DNA of 64,000 nt, taken from Panopea generosa (taxonomy: Eukaryota > Mollusca > Bivalvia > Adapedonta > Hiatellidae). The translations under genes and the position numbers were made by a program. Where the stretch lies: NCBI GenBank assembly GCA_029582155.1, contig CM055896.1:23465184-23529183 (forward strand). Direction: 5' to 3'. This document shows positions 1-12,550 of the stretch, piece by piece. The first letter of the stretch is position 1, and each line of letters starts with the position of its first letter. Under the pieces are notes generated by a model. The model had not been told where the DNA came from, did not search any database, and saw nothing but the letters and a program-made list of their open reading frames with translations.

Positions 1-1899
1 CTTATCCCCACTGAATTCTAATAAAATTTATTTCCTCATCAGTAAAATGAGTATCTTGTAGGAAGTAGACAGAATAATTTTTCTTTTGAAGGAAATCAAA
101 TGAATTTTATTGTTTGGCTTTATCTTCTAGATGCTGTACATTCATCAATACAAAGGCTATTTTGTTTGTGATATCAACATTATTATTATTAGATTACAAT
201 AGTTGAGGAGATCATGCTGTTCTTTCCCTCATGTACGACTATTTCAGACATGTCACTGGCTTATCGAGAGAAGTTACCCCCTTGATATCGACCGTTTTTA
301 TCACTTACCTGGCTAAACCGTGATATTTAGTTTACATAGAAACATATAGAAGAAATTTAATTTTATCGTTACAACTGTTTCAATATTAAATTGCCAACCT
401 ATTACAACGCAATATAGTTAAAATATAACTTTTATTATGATAAAATAAAAATTAAAATATGTTTACGTCTTCTTGCTCCCTTTTTTAATTTTATAACAGT
501 ATATATGGTCCTTATATCAAAACAGGTTTTCGGTCATTTTTAAGGTCTTATAAACCTTAGTTGTGATTATTTGCCAACCTAATACAACGTATACGTTCAT
601 TGCAAATACAATTCTCTTTACGATGATATTGAGATATAAAAAATATGATCTTGTTTCCATTTTGATTTGAAAATGAGATAAAATGTAATTCGGATTTATT
701 TTCTGTGTGCCTAATGTACAGCGTATTATTGTACCCAATTAAATACAGCATATATGTCGCTATATCAGCCGGATATATACAATGCAGATGTTTTTCAGCC
801 CCGAAATGTTTATAAACACATGGTGATATTGCAAGTTATGTGTAATTTAAAGTGTGTGTGTTTATTATGCATTTTATTTATAGTCTAAAGCATAGATATT
901 TTTTTTAATTTCATATTTTAACTAAAGAACCTTCAAAAAGCTTCAAATTCAAGTACATTTCTTTTGTAATCTAAAACATTATTTAATGGTTTATTTTTCC
1001 CCCACAAATTTATGTTTTAATGTCTTTGTTATGAAATAATTCAGTGGACATAGAAAGAAAATTGATTAAAGTGTATGTACAATTGGAATACTCAATTTAT
1101 TTATATCACTTGATTCTTAAATATCAAAACCAGTGATTAGATAACAATAATACATAACGGGAGGCATGTTAGTTGAATAAAGAGATTTAATAATGTAATT
1201 GATTGATAATAATGTTAATACAGCATAATTAGCATATAATTGTTTTGAATTACTCAATTAAAAAAAAAATCTCCACACATATCAACATATTGCTAATCAG
1301 TTCTCAAATGATCTGATCAAAAACGATAATCGTTTTTTTTTAAAGATATTCTTAAATATGTGCAATAGTGCTCTTTTTCTTCTTCATCTTTTTAATCAAA
1401 AAAACTTAGTTTATTGCCGATTTTTGTATAAAGATTAGCAGTATTTTACATGGAGATTTATCATGTCAAAAAATGTGCTTTGTATTGATATTCATAACTT
1501 ATGTTTTAAAGTGTCTCTTATAATTCTTTTAGAATGGCTATGTACAAGTTTAAACGTTCATGTATAATTTATGTTTTGTTATATGATGTGTAGATGAGAC
1601 GAAAAGATAGATAATACCTATGAAATGAATGGTGTTTTGCGGCACGAAAATAAAATTATTTAATTATTTAAAGAAATATAATGGTACTGAGATTACTTCC
1701 TAAAGTTTGATAATTCGTAATAAATATTTTAACTGCAAACATGTTTCATTTTGTGCATGTTTATGTTCGTTTTTTATTCATCGCATAGATATCGTGTAAT
1801 TAACTTTTAGTTAGTTAAGATAATCCATTATCAAATATTTATAAATATTACACAATTTTTTTATTTTAACGTTTTCCTAAGATCAGTAAAATAATATTC
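1..1899. other. AT-rich intergenic DNA, no gene recognised
   Basis: No reading frame here looks like a conserved protein, and the short frames at 517-751 lie in low-complexity AT-rich DNA. One detail stands out: the motif beginning TTGCCAACCT at 391 recurs at 571 with 18 of 20 bases matching. This suggests an old tandem duplication of about 180 bp. I see nothing else I can name. Confidence 0.6.
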
Positions 1900-2486
1900 A
1901 AAGACTTTTATATTTTATTAGAGTGTCACATACAAAAGTTACAATAATAGTCATATATAAAATACAATCAAACTTTCATATCCGGCCGTAATTACGACCT
2001 ATGAGACACTTAAAACATTTTTTATTCACAATGTAAAACGCATATACACTTATACATATATATATGCTTACACATATACACATAAGCAAACATATAGATA
2101 CATATACACAAACACATAGTACACACATATATATTGAATAAATCATACAATTAAGATAAATAAATGCAATGATTTCATGCGATTAAATGGTTATAATTTT
2201 TTAAAAAGTATACATTCATTTACACACTTGTAATGTGATAAAACTAAAAAAGGGGTCGTCTACTATGTTAAAAAATCAGGTTAGAAAGGTAATAATTTAC
2301 TAAAAGAAAGAGCTGCATAAATAACTTAGTATTTAATATTAAATTCTATCTGAAATAAGTCCTATATAGTTTGCTAAAACACCAATAAAACACTAATAAT
2401 CACCTCTATTTTGATTAGATTTAAAACAACGAGATACATTCTTAAAGGAAAAATTCATTCAGAAACGAAAAGGAATAAACGTACAA
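1900..2486 (-). other. Probable 3' untranslated part of the adjacent non-LTR element
   Basis: This stretch lies downstream, on the minus strand, of the reverse-transcriptase remnant that ends at 2487. It has no open frame. It includes a CA/TA-rich low-complexity patch (about 2040-2130) and, read on the minus strand, an AATAAA-like signal near 1910-1920. I infer it is the element's 3' UTR. The exact 3' end and target-site duplication were not found. Confidence 0.35.
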
Positions 2487-3779
2487 TTAAATAGCTAAAA
2501 ATGTTCTTCTATACATTTTAAAAAGTGCATTTGCTAAATTGTATTGTAATAAATCATATTTCATTAAAAACAACAATTTTTCGGTTGATGTTAAAAGCAA
2601 AAAGCTATCGTTCATATAACAAGCTTTCTTAAATAGTGAATTTCTTAGGTCAGAATAAAAGGTACACTCAATTAGAAAATGAATTTAATCTTCAACTTCT
2701 GACGTAGAACAAAATTTGCAGAGTCTTTCGTTGATAGGTGTTTTCGGTCGAGTATATCTCCCAATTTCTACCGCTAGAGGAAGATTGCAGCTTCGAACTT
2801 TTGCTAGAACGCGACGATGGCCCCTGCTCATGTTACAGTTAACATAGTATTCAGTACTTAATTCATTTTTATACAAACGGTATGTTCGCAATTGATTACC
2901 ATTTTGACCATTTCTTTTGTCATTCATTAATTGTTCAAACCACAAATTTTTATCTTTTGCATTTAAGTACTTTCGTATTTTACGTATACAAATATTAACT
3001 TTTGACTTTGTACACATCATATATTCATTAGCATCTGTCTCTTGAATAAATTTAAGCATGTTACTCTCCCATGTCTTTGAAATATTCATAGACCATTCAT
3101 GTACTTTACGTATTATTCTATCGACTGGCATGTTTTTAATTCTACGAACTGTTTCAATTTTTTGTTTTGTTAGATAAGACTCCCACACAAGATCACCTCT
3201 AGAAGATACATTTGAGCAGTATTTTGTAACACCTAGAAAAAAATCTCCCTGCTTTATTCAAAACAGTTTCTATTTCACTGTATTAAGTGTGACCCCAAAT
3301 GCCAGAACAATAAACTAATATAGGTTCAATAACAGATGCAACAATTTTGGTAAAAACGGTAAAAGTCATTCCACCGGCGCAAACATATTTAGTATATATT
3401 GCACCCAAAGCCCTACTTGCTGATTTTGAAACCTCTTTTATTGACATTTTCATATTAAGATGTTCATTGAACCAAAAACCAAGATATTTATAATTACATT
3501 CAAAATTTATATGTTTTGTTCCGCATTTAAATGCAAAGTCTGACCTATTTATACGTTTTGGCCTAAAATGTAATACCTTAGTTTTTGATTCGTTGATACA
3601 CATTCGCCATTTATTACACCATTCATTAAGTTTATCTAGCATTCTCTGCGTGTCCGTTTCATTTTCAGCGAGAAGGATAATATCATCAGCAAACAACAAG
3701 ATCGCCAAACTTAATTCCTCTGTTAATGTTACACCACATTCAAATGTAATAATCCTTGTACAAAAAACAGAGCACCCCC
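2487..3779 (-). mobile_element. Decayed non-LTR retrotransposon: RT thumb and C-terminal zinc-knuckle region
   Basis: The minus strand encodes the back half of a non-LTR reverse transcriptase. The catalytic FADDI motif is at 3693-3679, followed by LLAENE and a thumb-like region ending in GIWGHT. The C-terminal tail runs to the stop at 2487. The tail has a zinc-knuckle-like CKFC, then IHFLIEC, giving a CX2C-H-C pattern, and the phrase SDLR that is usual after it. Damage is visible: a stop at 3283-3285, a frameshift near 3225-3245 in the GRFF/LGVTKY stretch, and a stop just after EVED (about 2681). The 5' side ends abruptly at a G-rich tract, so the endonuclease and RT fingers/palm N-terminus are missing. 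Similar proteins occur in many copies in mollusc and amphioxus genomes; the clade is not resolved here. It cannot be active. Confidence 0.88.
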
Positions 3780-3816
3780 CCCCCACCCACCCCCCCCCCC
3801 CCCCCCCCCCCCCCCC
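3775..3816. repeat. Poly-C tract (poly-G on minus strand)
   Basis: A 10-base C run, A, CCC, A, then 27 uninterrupted C. On the minus strand it reads as glycine codons running into the reverse-transcriptase frame, but the homology starts only after the tract. It marks the 5' limit of the truncated element and could form G-quadruplexes. Its length may be unreliable in an assembly. Confidence 0.95.
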
Positions 3817-4809
3817 GCCGCCTGTCTGTCTTTCAAGTCTCAAACAATGCGATAAGTCAGTATTATTTATGAACTTAATTACCCCCTACCCCTGCCCCGG
3901 AGGCAAAACTTGTAATTTTATTTGGGGTTATAATATTATCTGCTAGAATGTAATTGAGTAATTATATTTCAACACAAGTTTATTGTTCAGCTTTTTAAAA
4001 TTAGCTATTTGATTTAACATCGATATTCAGATACATTGATAATAAAATCAAATTTTATAAACAGTTAATAAAAAGGGAAAAAAAGAAATATTAACGGTTT
4101 TCAACAAATTTGTGTATATCTCTAATATGCGATTGCTTTATCAATTAAATGTGTTGGTAATAATTCTTTAAACAACTTATTTTTTGTTTAACCTCGTATA
4201 GTATTATCACCTTTCGTAAGTTACTTATTCAAATGAATATGACAATATCCGTAAATGACTAACTGGTTAAAAATGCAAATCTCTACAATAACGTTATTGA
4301 CTTGTTTACAGGTAGAGACAACCATTACCGCCAACATAAAACTTGTGCTTTACTGCAGTTAGGGAAGTCTTGATATTGATATGAGTGACTTTGCACACTG
4401 TATTGTTAAATATCTATTTTAAAATATATCGCGTGTTTCAATAGAGTACTAACATGACATGATCTGTAAGAAATATTTTGTGACTGTTTTAGTGTTTACT
4501 TTATTAAACATGAAACACTAGAAGGAATATAAAGCTTTAGATAATTGCGGTATTACTAATCAAAGCAAGGAGATTTGTAAAACTGCTGCGTAACACATCA
4601 GCTTTTCACATTTATTAGCTTACTAAAATACGTGCAATTTTCACTTAAAACTATTTCTGAAAAATAAATATACTTCTTATGTAAAGTTACAGTACCATAG
4701 CATGTGTTACGACTATTTTTGTTCCTGTGTTGAAAAAAAAGTGCATAACTCTTGTAAATGGTTGAATGAATATTGGAATGATAACTTATTCCAAGTATAT
4801 AAAGATGAA
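3817..4809. other. AT-rich intergenic DNA, no gene recognised
   Basis: I see no conserved coding sequence in this stretch. The frame at 3593-3946 on the plus strand is antisense to the reverse-transcriptase remnant and crosses the C tract. Confidence 0.6.
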
Positions 4810-5024
4810 TACAGTAGAACTTCGTTGGATCGAAACCGACGGGACTGAACAAAATAGTTCGAACGAAGAGTGTCAAAATACAGGTAAATATGTTGGCTGG
4901 ACCTAATTTATTGTTCGATTCGGTGTTCTAGCCATCGGAGGTAGAATAATATAATATAAATATAATTTCGGCCGGGACCAAATAAGTGGTTCGAACTATG
5001 TGTGGCCAACGAAGTTCTACTGTA
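4810..5024. mobile_element. MITE with perfect 19-bp terminal inverted repeats, pogo/Tigger-like
   Basis: The left end TACAGTAGAACTTCGTTGG (4810-4828) is repeated exactly in inverse at 5006-5024. The outermost TA on each side fits a TA target-site duplication. The element is 215 bp, non-coding and has AT-rich internal sequence. Ends of the CAGTAGAACYTCG type are known from pogo/Tigger-like Tc1/mariner transposons, so this is probably a non-autonomous derivative mobilised by such a transposase. The perfect ends suggest relatively recent movement. The minus-strand frame at 4598-4876 overlaps it and is a chance frame. Confidence 0.88.
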
Positions 5025-5390
5025 TATCAAAGTGGTATGCAAAAATATTAATCTGTTGTAAAAATATAATCTGATGATATTATAACACGAGGTACTTAAA
5101 AGAAGTTGTTAAAATGGATTTTGGTCAAATACCGTTTTAGGCTTTATTAAAAACGCATGCGCTAATATAAAGATGTCTGTTTCAAACAACCATAATAATT
5201 ATATTTAAAAAAACAACAACATGAAGTTTGAAATACCATTTGAATATCATAGCACTTGTCCCGTTAACTCAGACTCGAATCCCCGACGGCACCAGTCTCT
5301 GTGATGATTGATTTACGACATTATGTTTTATTGTCATTCTGTCTCTTCAAATATAAGTTCATATAATCTAATAACCGTAATAAATTCATG

Positions 5391-5592
5391 TGGAGCGCAT
5401 GGTCCAGTGGTAGAGCACCGAACCCATGATCGGAGGGTCGTGGGTTCGATCCTCCGCCAAGGCTATGTGTGGTGTCCTAGAGCAAGACACTTTTCCGCAT
5501 ATGCTTAGTACTGGTCATACCTATGAAGACTTCGAGCGTGATTTGCCTATGATGAAAGAACTTGTTTCACAATCGAAGTAAAATAAATAAAT
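5391..5592 (+). mobile_element. tRNA-headed SINE
   Basis: The 5' part resembles a tRNA: an A-box-like TGGTCCAGTGG at 5400-5410 and a B-box GGTTCGATCC at 5443-5452, about 33 bp apart between box ends, which suits RNA polymerase III. A body follows containing AGCAAGACACTTTTCC. The tail has TTAGTACTGGT, a TCGAG core and an AATCGAAG end followed by AAATAAATAAA. The tail is shared with the copy at 17211-17392, whose head differs. Acceptor-stem pairing is not convincing, so this is a SINE and not a tRNA gene. Confidence 0.85.
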
Positions 5593-7600
5593 TTAAACTA
5601 AATTTATTAATAACAGTAACACAAAATAATCAATCTTTTTCTGTTGATTGATAATAAAATAAACTTTATCAAAGTATATTGAAATTTGTAATTAAAATCA
5701 TTAATCTATGTTATAAATTTGCACATTAAATTTAATCAAATGATTTTAGCGTTTAATTAAAATTCATTAATTTCTTTTATATACTACACATCAAAACCAC
5801 CAAAACTTGCTTATTAAAACCAAGGACTTATATAAAACGAATAGATATATCCTGAGGGCATATAACACGTCACGCCTACTTGATCTTAGTGTCAGAGCGA
5901 AACGATGCCTGTATGTTTTATCACGGTCTAAGGGAAGTAATTTGAGTCATCTCCAGTATCATCGAAATGCGCAGGGGCAATTATCGGATAACTCTTGGGA
6001 AATGTCTGAAATAGTCCAGTATGCGACAATAATCTAAGAATCTGTCTATCTGAAGAAAAATGCCCCCCAAAAATGGCAGTATAAAAGAGAAAAAATAACT
6101 CCATACCCCATCCAGTGCTCAATGACATATACTTGTACAAAGCTAATTGTGAGTTTATTTGTCTAACTTTTCAACAACAACACATGTAAATAGTGAGTTA
6201 CTTTGAAAAGGAAAGAGCTATCATACACTATTATTGTCACAATCATCTCAATCCGAAAAACATAAAGTTCTATTGTCAATTGATACAAATTATGTCAAGC
6301 GGTTAGAAAAATATGAAGCGGACATGAACTATTACATATATGAAGTGCAGGGGCAATAACTCTGCACGGAATTAGTGTTAACTTCATTCTCCTCTAAACA
6401 TTTGGTATTGATAGTATACAATGGTATAAGATACTCGCATGCAAACTATTGAAGTATGTCAACAAGAGTTGCAATGTGGTACATACAGTATTTTGCTAAG
6501 TGCAAGGACAAAAAGAAAAAAAACTACATCGACGTCACATAATTGTGTTACCTATATCTCGTAGTGTTTATAACGTAAGTAAAATATCGGGTTAATCTCT
6601 TAAAAAGTGTAGGAAAATTAACTTCCCAAGAATTGTAGTATGCTTGATATAGGATTATTTCTAACTAAAGGGATAACAACTCTGTGTAGAATTATGTTAG
6701 TATCACAAAATGTGCATCCCACATATCAACACCAAGTGTTGATCATGTATGAAAAGTTACAAATCGATCACTTGATAATTTTGACCATAGCTTTCTGCTA
6801 GATAAGATTAAGTTAACGGGCTAAAACTCTGCAAAACAATAACACTGCGTCGCAAAATTTGCGTCATGTACATCTATATTTGAACGCAATTAATTTGTTA
6901 AATGTGTGTTCTAAAATGTTAATGAAATTGAAAAAACAAGGTAAGAAATTAAAGTTTTGTCTTGGTTTATTATTCATGTTATATCTTGATTTGATACAAT
7001 ACCCATACTTTTGTTTTTAAAGGTGTTAAGCATACTTGTAATTATCTGATGAAATATCATACAACTTCTGTTTTGTACATGGTGAAATGTTATATCATAT
7101 ATTAACATTCATTATACATTGCTAATGAAACCATACACGTACACCGGGTAATATGTATTATTTTGTGACAAAGTCCTTGGAACAACAACTAGTTATATAG
7201 CTGAATACATTTTATACCCTGTATGTAATATATCCTACTGCATATGCCACCTTTCTATGAATAAATATGAAAATACGGAGCCATTTCTGCTACGTTAATG
7301 TTTCAAAAAACTTACAATGATTGATTATTATTACTGTAAGCATAATATGTTGTATACTAATATGTTGTATATTAAAGAAATGTGTCTCCATGCGCAGTTT
7401 CTATACGTAATTATTTCAGTATTTAGTTGCATTGTATTTAACTCATAAATGTCATTAATATTAGTAGCTCGGTAATTTGGCTGCGACTTACGGCAATATT
7501 CTTGATAATATTGCCAAAAATGTATGTAATCATGGCTTAATATAAAGGATTATATCAACTCGCTTGTAGATGATTCGGTTGGTGTTGTAGTAAGCGTATT
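5593..7600. repeat. AT-rich DNA with old dispersed repeat motifs
   Basis: No gene is recognised. Diverged copies of a GGGGCAATAACTCTG-type motif occur around 5972, 6350, 6670 and 6820, with related following sequence (AATTA-TGTTA, then a CACAAAAT stretch). This phrase is common in bivalve dispersed repeats, as far as I recall. The small frames at 5807-6140 fall in this material and are not supported as genes. Confidence 0.45.
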
Positions 7601-9760
7601 ATATAGACAACCGTACTCAAACCAGACATTCAGAATACAGAGATAGTACGTGCAGGAGCTAGCTTTGCCATATAAACAACCGTACTCAAACCAGACATTC
7701 AGAATACAGAGATAGTACGTGCAGGAGCTAGCTTTGCCATATAAACAACCGTACTCAAACCAGACATTCAGAATACAGAGATAGTTCTTGCAGGAGCTAG
7801 CTTTGCCATATAAACAACCGTACTCAAACCAGACATTCAGAATACAGAGATAGTTCTTGCAGGAGCTAGCTTTGCCATATAAACAACCGTACTAAAACCA
7901 GACATTCAGAATACAGAGATAGTTCTTGCAGGAGCTAGCTTTGCCATATAAACAACCGTACTCAAACCAGACATTCAGAATACAGAGATAGTTCTTGCAG
8001 GAGCTAGCTTTGCCATATAAACAACCGTACTCAAACCAGACATTCAGAATACAGAGATAGTTCTTGCAGGAGCTAGCTTTGCCATATAAACAACCGTACT
8101 AAAACCAGACATTCAGAATACAGAGATAGTTCTTGCAGGAGCTAGCTTTGCCATATAAACAACCGTACTAAAACCAGACATTCAGAATACAGAGATAGTT
8201 CTTGCAGGAGCTAGCTTTGCCATATAAACAACCGTACTAAAACCAGACATTCAGAATACAGAGATAGTTCTTGCAGGAGCTAGCTTTGCCATATAAACAA
8301 CCGTACTAAAACCAGACATTCAGAATACAGAGATAGTTCTTGCAGGAGCTAGCTTTGCCATATAAACAACCGTACTAAAACCAGACATTCAGAATACAGA
8401 GATAGTTCTTGCAGGAGCTAGCTTTGCCATATAAACAACCGTACTAAAACCAGACATTCAGAATACAGAGATAGTTCTTGCAGGAGCTAGCTTTGCCATA
8501 TAAACAACCGTACTAAAACCAGACATTCAGAATACAGAGATAGTTCTTGCAGGAGCTAGCTTTGCCATATAAACAACCGTACTAAAACCAGACATTCAGA
8601 ATACAGAGATAGTTCTTGCAGGAGCTAGCTTTGCCATATAAACAACCGTACTCAAACCAGACATTCAGAATACAGAGATAGTTCTTGCAGGAGCTAGCTT
8701 TGCCATATAAACAACCGTACTCAAACCAGACATTCAGAATACAGAGATAGTTCTTGCAGGAGCTAGCTTTGCCATATAAACAACCGTACTCAAACCAGAC
8801 ATTCAGAATACAGAGATAGTTCTTGCAGGAGCTAGCTTTGCCATATAAACAAACGTACTAAAACCAGACATTCAGAATACAGAGATAGTTCTTGCAGGAG
8901 CTAGCTTTGCCATATAAACAACCGTACTCAAACCAGACATTCAGAATAAAGAGATAGTTCTTGCAGGAGCTAGCTTTGCCATATAAACAACCGTACTAAA
9001 ACCAGACATTCAGAATACAGAGATAGTTCTTGCAGGAGCTAGCTTTGCCATATAAACAACCGTACTCAAACCAGACATTCAGAATACAGAGATAGTTCTT
9101 GCAGGAGCTAGCTTTGCCATATAGAAAACCGTACTCAAACCAGACATTCAGAATACAGAGATAGTTCTTGCAGGAGCTAGCTTTGCCATATGGACAACCG
9201 TACTCAAACCAGACATTCAGAATAGAGAGATAGTACGTGCAGGATTTAGCTATGCCATATAGACAACCGTACTCAAACCAGACATTCAGAATACAGAGAT
9301 AGTACGTGCAGGAGCTAGCTTTGCCATATAAACAACCGTACTAAAACCAGACATTCAGAATACAGAGATAGTTCTTGCAGGAGCTAGCTTTGCCATATAA
9401 ACAACCGTACTCAAACCAGACATTCAGAATACAGAGATAGTTCTTGCAGGAGCTAGCTTTGCCATATAGAAAACCGTACTCAAACCAGACATTCAGAATA
9501 CAGAGATAGTTCTTGCAGGGGCTAGCTTTGCCATATGGACAACCGTACTCAAACCAGACATTCAGATAGAGAGATAGTACGTGCAGGATCTAGCTATGCC
9601 ATATAGACAACCGTACTCAAACCAGACATTCAGAATACAGAGATAGTATGTGCAGGAGCTAGCTTTGCCATATAGACAACCGTACTAAAACCAGACATTC
9701 AGAATACAAAGATAGCTCGTGTTGGATCTAGCTTTGCCATAATGACAACCGTACTCAAAC
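7601..9760. repeat. 69-bp tandem repeat array, about 31 copies
   Basis: The period is 69 bp: for example, identical CGTACTCAAA words at 7681 and 7750. Each unit contains ACCAGACATTCAGAATACAG and GCAGGAGCTAGCTTTGCC. Variant positions define subtypes (ACTCAAACC or ACTAAAACC; AGTACGTGC or AGTTCTTGC; ATAAACAACC, ATAGAAAACC or ATGGACAACC). Edge units carry the AGTACGTGC type and inner ones AGTTCTTGC, consistent with homogenisation of the middle. A five-unit (345-bp) block is duplicated near the right end. Units keep the same length but contain stop codons, so they are not coding. Confidence 0.97.
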
Positions 9761-11233
9761 TACGACCAACACAAATACCTTTAATTCACGTATTATCAGA
9801 GATTGAAGAAGTTGTTTCTAGACCTAATACGTTCAGAGACTGTGGACGTCTTCAGCTCTCGTATACAGAAACAATTTTGCAAGATTTTGAATAGTGACGT
9901 CATCTGCCTGTGATGATTTTACCCTAGGCAGTAGAAATAAAAAAAAAACATGATTTCCATAGAATAGGAGCGTTTTAAAGATTGTTCTTTGCTGATGGGT
10001 ATCGAAAACATGCATTCGTTAACCTGGCATCAGCATTGAATGATGCCATTGATATATATCTAAAAGATTTGATTATAAAAGCAATGAGAACTTACACCTG
10101 AACTAATAGTTTCACCCGGAATACTAATGATATACATACAAATATAACTAGTATAACTAGTTATTGTGTCGCTTTATTATACGCGTCAGTATTTCGAAGT
10201 CAAATGATCTGGTTTGTTTACCTTTATTTTTTACTTTACCTTGGGTATTCCGATCTGTCATGTAAAACCGCGACGGTGCCAATATTTAAATATATGTACA
10301 GGTCTTACAATTGGTGTAAATACTTACACAGAGGCTATGGCTACGTTTTGTTTTTAAAAATGCAAATATTAATATATAATATATGTATTAAGTAAATGTG
10401 TCGTTGAATCTCGGACGCAATGGCATTAGTTGAAACAAAGTCAGATTACTTGTATAACTGTTCGTATGATTTATATCGTGAGTGAAGTACATAATATGCG
10501 AATATAGAAAGTATGATATCACCTTTGACAGACACTCTCATAAACAAGTTTGTATTGTTTCGTGATCTGAATACTTAAAATGGAATATAGTGGTACCATA
10601 TGTACCACATAACATCTATTAAACCATTAGCGTTGCTGTGAAAGACCCATTGCAATTTATAGAATGCACAAAATCGATTAGGCGTTCACTATATCTGTCA
10701 GAACACGGCATTTGTACGATTGTGTTATTTTTTTAATGTGATGTCTTTGTCATTCTTTGATATCGTCATCAATTATTATAATAAAAGTCTAACATATAAC
10801 TGTGTTTAATGAATATAGGTCTTTATTTTATATTTTGTAATGCTCAGTTTATTCTTTATAAATCTCCGTGTATGTGTGTTTCAATCCAAGATATGTAAAA
10901 AGAGCATTTCCTTTTGTGTTTATATACTTTCAAGTATTCAGGTAAAGAAAAGTCATGTTGTCGACATCACAAGAAGTAAGTAAGGATATATAAACATCTG
11001 CTTGATAGCAGTGACGATACTACTTGGCCCACTGGGACAAGTGACATTTTTATTACAAAATTGAAAACATCAGAAATGACACTAACTTACTTTGTCGGCC
11101 TGATCCAGTTCAAGTAGAACAAGAAACAAATAATAAAGTAATGGTGACTGTCTTGTGGACCTGACTGCAGCACACGGAGAGGTGATTGTGGTTATACGAA
11201 CATCTCCGGAAAACTCCGAATAAATAATATGAA
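9761..11233. other. Intergenic DNA, no gene recognised
   Basis: The frames at 9833-10015, 10204-10395 and 11110-11382 show no domain signature. Sequence from about 11000 onward may belong to the decayed CR1-like element that becomes recognisable at 11234. Confidence 0.55.
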
Positions 11234-11612
11234 CTTGATCTGATTACAGCATGGCTAGAACTATGCATGGATGACTTCTTAGCACTTATAACATACATCA
11301 TCACCATATATCTGGTAGCAGAATACGTACCAAACAATTTTAACAGTGCGTATATATGTTTTGAAAACGATAGTAGACACACGCATAGAGCGCCACATTA
11401 CTGAAAACAAGCTGCTCCACAGGGATTTCACTAAGTGTGCTACTGAGTCGGCCTAATTCAAGATCATTTAGTCTTGTGACCAGAACTGTGTCACTGCTAT
11501 CGTGCTACTTGATATATCTGCAGTGTTCGACACCATATGCATAGATCACCGAAAACTGTTACAACGCTTTAAACACCACGTTGGATTCGCGGACAAACCT
11601 ATGGCATGGCTG
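11234..11612 (+). mobile_element. CR1/L2-like non-LTR reverse transcriptase remnant
   Basis: Two blocks in different frames match consecutive parts of a CR1/L2-type RT. Block 1 (from 11234) has DLITAWLELCMDD, corresponding to the conserved 'D-lP-tWLlKeCld' stretch before the RT core, and continues to about 11400, where a stop appears. Block 2 (11493-11612) reads VLLDISAVFDTI followed by IDH, LLQRFKHHVGF and MAWL, corresponding to 'LLDLSAAFDTVDH..LL.RL...GF...L.WL', the first RT aspartate region. A linking piece with TESA falls between them. The stretch that would contain 'RPVSNL' is missing or unreadable, and the element stops after MAWL. It is a short, long-dead fragment. Confidence 0.75.
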
Positions 11613-11934
11613 CCATCATAAGAGAGATTACTCTTTTGTCTTATAGTTTATATTAAAAAGAGATATAACTATAATAATTACATGACATTATATATTTGTT
11701 GCATGAAACATCAGTGTCTATTTTATACATGCTATTTTTGTGCGGTTTACAGCGGGATGGTTCTGACCCCTGAAGATCCATTACGGGGAATCCTTACTGT
11801 AGGTAAAAAAATGGTGGACTCGTTTCAGGGTTTGAAGACACATCTAAAGAAACAAAGTTATTTTTTAAGAACAAAATGTGAGTAAAAAAGTCAATGTTTA
11901 TAATTAGAAAAACTTGATATGGATAAGTGTTATA
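11613..11934. other. Short intergenic stretch
   Basis: Between the RT remnant and the 73-bp array I see no feature. The small frame at 11682-11885 has no recognisable domain. Confidence 0.5.
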
Positions 11935-12550
11935 TTATACATCGACCGTTTAAACGTCGGTGCTCCATTGACCACATACACACTTTACAAAAAAAAGATA
12001 GAATTAAACGTGCGTGCTTCATCAACGTCACGCACTTATGACAAAAATTATAATTGCTATTCTATATGTCGACTGCTTAAACGTGCGTGCTTCATCAACG
12101 TCACGCACTTGTGACAAAAATGATAATTGCTATTCTATATGTCGACTGCTTAAACGTGCGTGCTTCATCAACGTCACGCACTTGTGACAAAAATGATAAT
12201 TGCTATTCTATATGTCGACTGCTTAAACGTGCGTGCTTCATCAACGTCACGCAATTGTGACAAAAATGATAATTGCTATTCTGTATGTCGACTGCTTAAA
12301 CGTGCGTGCTTCATCAACGTCACGCACTTATGACAAAAATGATAATTGCTATTCTGTATGTCGACTGCTTAAACGTGCGTGCTTCATCAACGTCACACAA
12401 TTGTGACAAAAATGATAATTGCTATTTTATATGTCGACTGTTTAAACGTTCGTGCTTCATCAACGTCACGCACTTGTGACAAAAATGATAATTGCTATTC
12501 TGTATGTCGACTGCTTAAACGTGCGTTCTTCATCTCTTCACACACACGTT
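11935..12550. repeat. 73-bp tandem repeat array, about 8 copies
   Basis: The period is 73 bp: ATGTCGACTGCTTAAACG recurs with GTCGAC at 12068 and 12141. Each unit has AAAAATGATAATTGCTATTC, a SalI-like GTCGAC and the pair GTGCGTG...CACGCAC, which can form a 7-bp stem with a 12-base loop. The first unit (11935-11990) and the last are diverged, as expected at array edges. Small frames running through it (11914-12114, 12379-12717) follow the repeat and are not genes. Confidence 0.95.

Noticed and set aside
3593-3946. 117-residue proline-rich frame on the plus strand
   Set aside because: It is antisense to the reverse transcriptase, and the proline run is the C tract.
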